Shown piece after piece: positions 57,105 through 64,000 of a stretch of 64,000 nt of DNA. The stretch's first letter is position 1. Every line of letters starts with the position of its first letter. The position numbers and the translations under genes were made by a program. The notes under the pieces were generated by a model that did not search any database, had not been told where the DNA came from, and saw nothing but the letters and a program-made list of their open reading frames with translations. This DNA comes from Lamellibrachia satsuma. Lineage: Eukaryota > Annelida > Polychaeta > Sabellida > Siboglinidae. The stretch covers positions 747,001 to 811,000 of the forward strand of contig BSQZ01000108.1 of assembly GCA_033239005.1 (NCBI GenBank), in the 5' to 3' direction.

Positions 57105-57400
57105 ATACTTGTACATATAAATGGACTTCTCACAAAACGTCGACACACAATGTATATTGCTATAAATCCTTTTAAATAATGTTGAGCATATCTGTCTCGA
57201 TGAGAGCTTTCAGGGGATGTATACTTTTGCACCTCTGCCTTGAAAACGCTTGAAATATTTCTGTTCATGCTATAAATTATGATAAGCCATAAAATAACTA
57301 TGGAGAAGTTTTTGTTGAAACCATACAACACTTACATACCGTATGTAAGAATGATTTTAAAAATTAGCAAGAGACATTACATGTTGATAAAATATATGTA

Positions 57401-58580
57401 TTAAGGTAGCTGGGGTGGCTACTATATGCTTGTCTTGAATTGATTAGTTTCAGTAGAAGTTTTTAAGATAAATTAACCATTCCTTCACAGATTGTAGTTG
57501 AAATACTATATAATATACCAGATTTAAAAAAAATTAGTTTTTCATTTATTTGGCTATGCTACAAGGTTTAAAAAAAAAATGAAATGTTAAAAAATAGCCA
57601 CTAAAAATGAAATTTTATCATTTTGAGAAAATCACAATGAGAAATAAATGACATACATATAAGTATGACAGTAATGTCACAGGGTGACTGATAACTTGAC
57701 GGCAGATTTGGGTTAACACAAACCAAATATGTCTGCTACACCACCGTGAATGAATTAAGCAAAAAGTTGAATGACAGTGGCAGTGTATTTTTGACATATG
57801 CCCTTCACTAATCGTAATTTACTGCTGTATTACGCTGCGTGCACGTAAGATGCGTTCATAAGCAAAATTGCAATGTTGTGAGTGTTGTAGTTTTTCTCAT
57901 ACAATATTTGAAATTTCATTTCCTGGTTATTAATGAAAACACAATCTCAACAAATGCTTGTTTTTGTGTTGAAATTTATGGTTTCTCACTGGCGTTTTAT
58001 GTATTGTTGACAAAACATAATGGCCATTTGTAATATTGACATTTCTCCTTAATTTGCCACATTAGCCCTTGAACCTGTACTTGTAACGTGTTGTCATCTA
58101 TGGTATCAGGTTACGCCAGCCATCTAACAAACACATGGCAGGGTGTGTGTACGGTCACTTTGATTGGCCCGTTATCCTGCGGGGTCACCTGGTCACATAC
58201 GAATCGCCATTTCCGTTCATGTCAAAGGCACGATAAACTACTGAAGTAACTGAACGCTGATATTTGATGGTTTAAGTACAGGGTTTAGTTAGGTAGATAT
58301 AATACTGATGTATACTAGAATTACAGTAACCAAACGATGTGGTCTGCTTTCACAGCGAGTGAATATAGCTGGTTCGAACATCATAGCGCACGCGATCATT
58401 ACTAGGGAAACATTGTTGCTTTTCCGGGGATTTCCAAAAGGAGTGTTTTTAAAGGATGGATTGGCGAAATATGACATTAGTGCCAGGTGACTTTTTGTGG
58501 TGTCAATGTTTAATTCAGTATATCCTAGCATGTTAATAAGAAAAAAATCAACTGACTCGCTAGTCACCCAGCCACCTTAA
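57401..58580 (-). mobile_element. TTAA-bounded element, copy 3, inverted and uninterrupted
   Basis: TTAAGGTAGCTGGGGTGGCT at the left and CAGCCACCTTAA at the right, both flanked by TTAA; 1,180 bp. Its reverse complement matches copies 1 and 2 over their length (for example GGCGAAATATGACATTAGTG against the copy 2 reverse). No transposase seen, so nonautonomous. A 92-residue ORF at 58289-58567 is not conserved among the copies. Confidence 0.88.
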
Positions 58581-59634
58581 GTTAAGTAGTGGGCCAAAAT
58601 GAAATGCCTTGGTTTATTTATCTCTGTTTGATGGCATTTTACACTGGCTATGAAACAGCATGAATGCACGTATGGTGAAACCGTACATATACAAAACCCA
58701 CCATGTTGTATACCCAATTATGGCATAATTGGCATCATGCAAGTGTCGCAGCACACTGTATGTCAATACTACAAGTTGCCCAAATCCAGTGCACCGAAAA
58801 ACCTACTAAGTTAGTAGTTTGCCTTTAAGTATCTTTGAATGATTTAAATACAAATTGTAAAGCAGTGCACTTTCAGTAGAATGGACCTATAATGAATGTT
58901 AATGTCCGATAGTGGGTTATTTCACGATATATTGAAAGGGAGGCATATGCACGTTTTTTGCATCCATACGGTTACAATAAATAAAGATAATATCATAATA
59001 TTATGTCAATTTTCATGATTAGCAATGATATTGTAATATTTCAAAAAGTAATACTTTCATCTGCAAACTATACAAGTATAACTTCAGTCTTGTTGGTGAA
59101 ACAAAACATGTGTAGTGCAATATGTGATGCAATTAGATAGTTTAGCTAGGATAATTAGATCCATATAAATAATTTTTAGTAATATAGGAATACGATTTTA
59201 ATAGCATAAACCAATGGTTAGACTTCATAGGTACTGATAAAATTTATTTTATCATAATATAAGCATTCACTTTGTTAATATGTGGTGCATTGGTACAGTT
59301 TTCATAGTATACATTCGGTTTCCATTCGAACCAATTGTAATAGTGTTTAAATGGTCGTCATATTGATCTAACATAGGTTATCCCTTACATGAAACTGACT
59401 GAATGACCGTATGTCATAGTATCCATTAACGTTAATTTGTCTAACATTCTAATTTAATTATAGCTACAACTGTTGTATGTGTACATTAATCATTGTAAGC
59501 ATGTTACCAACATTTGCATACACTTCATGAATTTTAAAAATTCATATTATTTAAAACAAAGAAGTATATAGCATGTGATGTTCATCAAGTTGGTATACCG
59601 GGGTATATATATTCATTATATATATATATTATAT
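58581..59634. other. Intergenic, upstream of CENPF
   Basis: AT-rich, with an (AT)n run at about 59615-59635; nothing else recognised. Confidence 0.45.
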
Positions 59635-59905
59635 ATGAATTAAGGTTTTCTTCAACCACAACTATTTTGATTACTTACTCAACATTTCAACTGCCATAGG
59701 CAGCTTTCATGAGGAATTCTTGGACAACATTGAGTGAAAGAAGGATATAGATTGAGTCACGTATGGGACGGCCTGCTTACCAAGACAACTGGCGAGCAGA
59801 GGAAGAACTTGCTGTCCCATCATTCCTGATGAAGGCTGCTGATGGCAGTCGAAATGTTGAGTAAGTAATCAAAATAGTTGTGGTTGAAGAAAATCGTAAT
59901 TCATA
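59635..59905. mobile_element. Foldback element, about 78-bp inverted arms, hammerhead/Penelope-like motif
   Basis: Arm 59635-59713 is the near-perfect reverse complement of 59827-59905 (core TTGAGTAAGTAATCAAAATA). The right arm opens CTGATGA (59826-59832), then a 6-bp hairpin GGCTGC/GCAGTC, then GAAA, resembling a hammerhead ribozyme core. ATGGGAC and GTCCCAT pair inside the loop. Such motifs occur at ends of Penelope-like elements, so it may be a relic of one. Confidence 0.6.
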
Positions 59906-60019
59906 TAGATTTTACTTTGGTTTGCCTAAACTAATATATTCGTATAAAGTATCTCGAACTGTAATCTTCAAATGTTAGAATGCTCGATTATATTTGTGTA
60001 CATGTAGGCAATAATTATT

Positions 60020-61880
60020 TCAGAGTGTGACAATAGCTGGGAAACATGTTCTGAGCATTATACAGAAGGTTGCAAATGCAAAGAGAGCTCACAAGTGGAG
60101 GCTTCTAAAGAAGAATTTCAAGATTTTCCAGGAATTTCATAAAAGGGAGGCACAGCGTGCCCGTGAGAACAGTAAGATTTCCCCTCCGATTCCAGCAGAC
60201 AAGAAACCTGCTTACCTGGCAAATAAAGAGGCGAAATATGACGGATCATTGTGCAAAGAAATTGGTACATGACGGGACACTGGCAAGGACTTCAAGGAAC
60301 TGAGGTTAAAGCATCTGCCCTTCACTCATGCAAATGGTGGCATGGTGTTGGACGTCACTTTCGTGTGCCAGAAAGCATTATGGTGAAGATGCCTTTCAGT
60401 ACAAAGAACAAGACAAGGCATCTGTAAAGAGCACTGAAAGGCAAGGAGAATGATGTGAAGATATTGAAGACCAAGCTCAAACGGTACTCCGCATCGATAT
60501 CTTCAAATACATCACCAGTATTACCATCCCCACAGCAGGCGGCAATAGGGTTTCTGGAGCAAGTGCATGGACAGAGGGCGTTGTTGCCGTTCAATGAAAC
60601 AGTTTCATGTGTCAAGAAAGCACCAATTAAGTTAAAGATGCTTTTCATTGAAAAGGGACATAGAAAAGAGGTGTGTCGAATGTGCTAAGCAAGAAGATAG
60701 ACTACATTTTCAACAAGAGAAAGTTAAACAAAATGCGAGTATCGATTGCTAAATTAGAGAAAGTCATGGTAACTGAGTTTTTTAAACAACCGGACAACAG
60801 TTATGAGTTACCATCAAAGAAGGGTCACGTACATGGTAGAGGGCAATTCGGACTCACAGATACCATGGACAATCTCCACCAAAAGTGCAGAAGCCATTAC
60901 CTGGAAATTACAACCTCATGGGCGGTGTTCTGTAGATCACGACCATCCTACATATGCTTGATAAAATACACCCAGAGGCATCAATGCCTGTCAAAGTATT
61001 GCCATAGTCACCCACTGCTTTGGTCAACATGAGCGATGATACCATAAAGGTCCAACTAGACACCACTGAGGGAGACCATGAAATAAAGTACCACACTTGG
61101 GAGTACAAGGGAAGAACCGTCAAAAAGGTAAAGCTGATGGAAATAAAAGCAACGCAGGCAATATCTGTGGATAACTTCATCAAAGAAATGCCTGTTTTAC
61201 GAGCACACTGTGAATGAGTGAAAACACAACACACACAAGTGAGGTTGCTCAAGCAGTCTATGATGCCCAAAACAGAAGCCACAGTGCAGATGGACTATGT
61301 GGAAAATTGGACTTCTAAATGCCAAGATGAAGTAGCATCTGCTACTGTGACAAGAATCAAGTGACAATTCACACGATGGTGGTACACTTTAAAGATAATC
61401 AGGAAAAACTGGTCACGAAAAGCTATGTGGAACGACATATTCTGTACCAACAACCTTTGCCTTCGTAACAGCCCTGTTGGAGGAAGTCAAGGAAATCACC
61501 CCCCCCCAACTTCATCATCGCACAATCTATGCAATTGTTGCACGTTTCCAAATTCCATGCCACATTTGATGGGATCATGGCATTATGGTCGTGGCTAGAG
61601 GCAGGTCATGGCAAAGGCCCCTGTGACGGTGCAATCAAAAAGAAGGCAGATCAGAAAAGTAATCACAAACAGCAGTGAGTTCTGTGAGGTGTTTAGAGAA
61701 AACGATTTTAGAGAAAACGATAGCTCACTGACAGTCCTGGAGGTCAGCGAGGAGGTGATCAGCAGTTGTATCTCGTAGGGATGAGCTGGAAGATGCCAGC
61801 AGTACAAGACATCATGTCTGTGCAAGCCATAGTTCCAGTTGGCCCTAGCATGATGATTTGGAGCACATCGTGTTTCTAAT
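60020..61880 (+). pseudogene. Decayed intronless gene of an uncharacterised multicopy family
   Basis: Fragments in order: 60027-60272 (KRAHKWRLLKKNFKIFQ, PIPADKKPAYLANKEAK), 60673-60930 (VTEFFKQPDNSYELPSKK, FGLTDTMDNLHQKC), 61026-61217 (EYKGRTVKKVKLMEIKA), and 61580-61660 (MALWSWLEAGHGKGPCDGAI). The order and the HGKGPCDG motif match a multicopy family of unknown function that I have seen in aquatic invertebrate genomes but cannot name. Several stops and frameshifts show it is dead. It may be transposon-derived. Confidence 0.58.
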
Positions 61881-62750
61881 CATGCTGCTACAAGAAGGAC
61901 GGTGTGTATCATCCGAGATGTGAAGGATGGGAGCAAACATAACTTAGCACTGTGACGGTAGTAACAGTAACTGAAGCCTCGACGATCAGAGCATAGTGGA
62001 GGTCCAAGATGATGAAAGTCTCCCCTCTCCCAAAACATTGGGAAGTTAAAGGACATTTCTTTCGATGAAACGGAGAAACTATATGACAGTGATTTAACAT
62101 GTGCACAAACGCATTTCTAATATGCACCTAGACTTATAAATATACAGCTGGTGGACACAATGTATGCATCGCTGGGAAGTGCATCTTTTCTGTTGCTACA
62201 TGAATGTAGAATAAAGATGTAGATGTTTCTGTCATTGCATTTTTTGTCATTGCATTTGCCTGAAAGTGTGATAAATACTTCACCCCCATAAAACAACAAT
62301 ATAAAATGGCAGAGAAAGTGGTTTTTTCCATTTATTCCCAAAGACAGATATGTTGAATATCGAGAGGAATTTAAAAAGCATATGAATGTATATCACTAAC
62401 ATGCATAGTGTCTTTCTAAAGTAAATAAACTGCATGCATTTGTATGGTTACAGGACTACAGTTACACTTTCACTAAGCTCTAGCAGGATCAGTTTTAGGA
62501 GTTAGGGTGCCCAAATTCTTTACTGATTACCTCAACATGTGCTCTTCATATGACAGAAAGTCTGAAGTTATATGAATACATTTATTTTTGCCCATTCAGA
62601 ACCCAATTTGTCGACATTTCGTGAGAAGTGACAATATATATATATAAAATTGTAAGCCCTATTCCTTGAGTAGTATTTGATTGTTTGCTAACTTATTTGG
62701 CTAACTGAATAAATAAAGGCATGTTTACGTGAGCGATTTTTATCCGATTA
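61881..62750. other. Intergenic
   Basis: No coding signal; a short TATATA run near 62636. Confidence 0.45.
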
Positions 62751-63222
62751 TTTAACAAGATTTAACAAGATTTGCCATCCAAGCCAAAGGCCCAGATGGC
62801 AAGTGGACAAGGAAGCCATTGGCTTATCGAGAGTCCAACAATGTTCACCTACTTATAACCCGCCCTTCTGATATATGTGTCAACCTTGTTTTTAAACATA
62901 TTCACGCTGCTAGCAGTTACACAATCTGTAGACAGTTTGTTCCATTCATTTACTGTCCTCTGTGAGAACGAGTGCTTCCTGATGTCCAATCTACATTGAT
63001 CCTTTACTAATTTTACCTCATGTCCTCTAGTTCTGCTATCCTTCTTGAGTGAGAAAAACATATTTCTATCAATATTTTCATACCCATTCAATATCTTAAA
63101 AACTTCAATCTGATCTCCTCTTAACCTCCTTGTCTCTAGAGTTGTTAAACCACATTCTTTCAGGCGTTCTTCATAACTAAGGTCTCTAAGTTCTGGAATC
63201 ATTTTAGTTGCTCTCCTTTGTA
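62751..63222 (-). mobile_element. CR1-like LINE 3' fragment (copy 3)
   Basis: 5'-truncated copy of the element at 2215-6617. It encodes RRATKMIPELRDLSYEERL through KVDTYIRRAGYK on the minus strand, nearly identical to the 6165-6529 protein, followed by the same 3' UTR (reverse of TTGCCATCCAAGCCAAAGGC). The 3' end carries the ATCTTGTTAA motif twice. Short and little-decayed, so a recent insertion. Confidence 0.92.
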
Positions 63223-64000
63223 TTATGTCATATGACGCACGATGACACACAAATAAATTAGGCGTTCGAACAAATTATATATGTGTTTACATGAGTTTGC
63301 AAAATTTACTTTCACTGATGACTGCCTTTGCCTTTTTTGGGCCGGCTTTGCTAAAATGTCAACACGATTTGATTTCATCATTGACCAGTGAGTGTCGTGG
63401 TCAACGTTATCCTTGTTTCAGTTCATTTAAAGTATACATATATGTGTTATAAATACATCGGGGAAGTTAAAAACCAGGAGCACCCCATTGAGACAGGGAT
63501 TCTGAGACTGAGGGAAAGAGGCTGGAACATGGCAGTGCGCGCACGGAACATCTCGCGGGGCCCCATCTCGCAGACGTCTCTCCCGTTGTCATTACTAATT
63601 TTGATTGATGTAACGCAAACGTAGCTATAGTTAACCAAGACAACCATGTCCTGTAACACAATGTGCATAATGACGATGTCATCAAAGCACACTTTCCTAC
63701 CTGAACAGCATTTTATTGAACACATGGCTGGAGATTTTAAATTCCCACCGCACATTCAAAACAACATTGGAACCTCAGTGATTGGTCGTTAGCAAATTCC
63801 GGTCACGTGACCCCTTCGCACAGTACGCGACGATAACAACTCCGCCCCTTTTAGACAGCAATTATCTGCAAACACGTAATCAGTTTCATTAGCTTTTGTT
63901 GAAATGTTTTGCAACGACATTGTTTGTAAAAGTAAAGAATACAAGTCATATTTTACGATGGTACATATAGTAGCTTTGACAGGTTTTTGAGGACCACATT
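63223..64000. other. Right edge, possible promoter-like patch
   Basis: No clear coding sequence. 63780-63850 is richer in GC and holds promoter-type motifs, listed separately. Confidence 0.4.
63779..63850. promoter_or_regulatory. CCAAT / CACGTG / GC-box cluster
   Basis: Within 70 bp: TGATTGGTC (inverted CCAAT box, 63779), the 12-bp palindrome GGTCACGTGACC (63801-63812, an E-box of the USF/MITF type), and TCCGCCCC (63841, Sp1-like). This could be a promoter of a gene off the right edge, or of a noncoding first CENPF exon. No transcript evidence. Confidence 0.3.

Noticed and set aside
56330..57331. 333-codon minus-strand ORF
   Set aside because: Translation of the 42-bp minisatellite, whose unit is a multiple of three; a repetitive Leu/Cys/Tyr product with no counterpart.
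58289..58567. 92-codon ORF in TTAA element copy 3
   Set aside because: Not kept open in copies 1 and 2 and resembles no transposase.
1..64000. tRNA, rRNA or other structural RNA genes
   Set aside because: No cloverleaf A/B-box pair or rRNA core sequence was noticed by eye; a covariance search was not possible.

Overview
This window is animal nuclear DNA, probably from an invertebrate. It is AT-rich, carries one long multi-exon gene with GT/AG introns, and is full of animal-type transposons (CR1-like and RTE-like LINEs, a pogo-type DNA transposon, TTAA-bounded elements) and minisatellites. The species cannot be fixed from the sequence.

The gene is the ortholog of vertebrate CENPF (mitosin), the large coiled-coil kinetochore, nuclear-envelope and microtubule-binding protein. 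It lies on the minus strand, from an ATG at 56173 to a stop at 7398. I read 24 coding exons whose splice sites and phases join without a break. They total 12,390 bp, or about 4,129 residues, against about 3,100-3,200 in human. The two ends make the identification. The N-terminus starts MSWASHEWKDGLP (human MSWALEEWKEGLP), and the C-terminus ends ENCQVQ, a CaaX-type tail matching human ENCKVQ. One 8.49-kb exon (16132-24621) encodes 2,830 residues of uninterrupted coiled coil and contains three tandem 109-residue repeats. Two exons near the 3' end (10577-10729 and 11177-11329) are a tandem duplication of equal length and phase. The 5' splice-site edge of exon 20 has been amplified into a 66-bp minisatellite.

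Region by region. 1-6617: two copies of a CR1-like LINE. One is a decayed fragment; the other is nearly complete, with an SGNH-esterase ORF1 containing a 25-residue tandem repeat and a frameshifted endonuclease/RT ORF2. 6618-7397: 3' flank of CENPF. 7398-15113: C-terminal CENPF exons, with many minisatellites in the introns. 16132-24621: giant exon. 25698-56173: N-terminal half of CENPF as small exons. Its introns hold two decayed RTE-type LINEs (about 27.6-28.6 kb and 38.1-40.1 kb), a TTAA-bounded element with a pogo element nested inside it (31.8-34.9 kb), a decayed gene of a multicopy family with a CSGQNKN motif (46.7-48.5 kb), and a second TTAA element broken by a 1.8-kb insertion (49.8-53.0 kb). 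56419-57005: 42-bp minisatellite just upstream of the CENPF start. 57401-58580: third, inverted TTAA element. 59.6-59.9 kb: foldback element. 60.0-61.9 kb: decayed copy of another multicopy family. 62.75-63.2 kb: 3' fragment of the CR1 LINE on the minus strand. The right edge has promoter-like motifs.

CENPF is the only gene I consider functional. The rest are mobile-element proteins or pseudogenes. Exon boundaries come from reading GT/AG sites, phases and coiled-coil continuity, without transcript data. Exons 7, 12 and 13 are the least certain.
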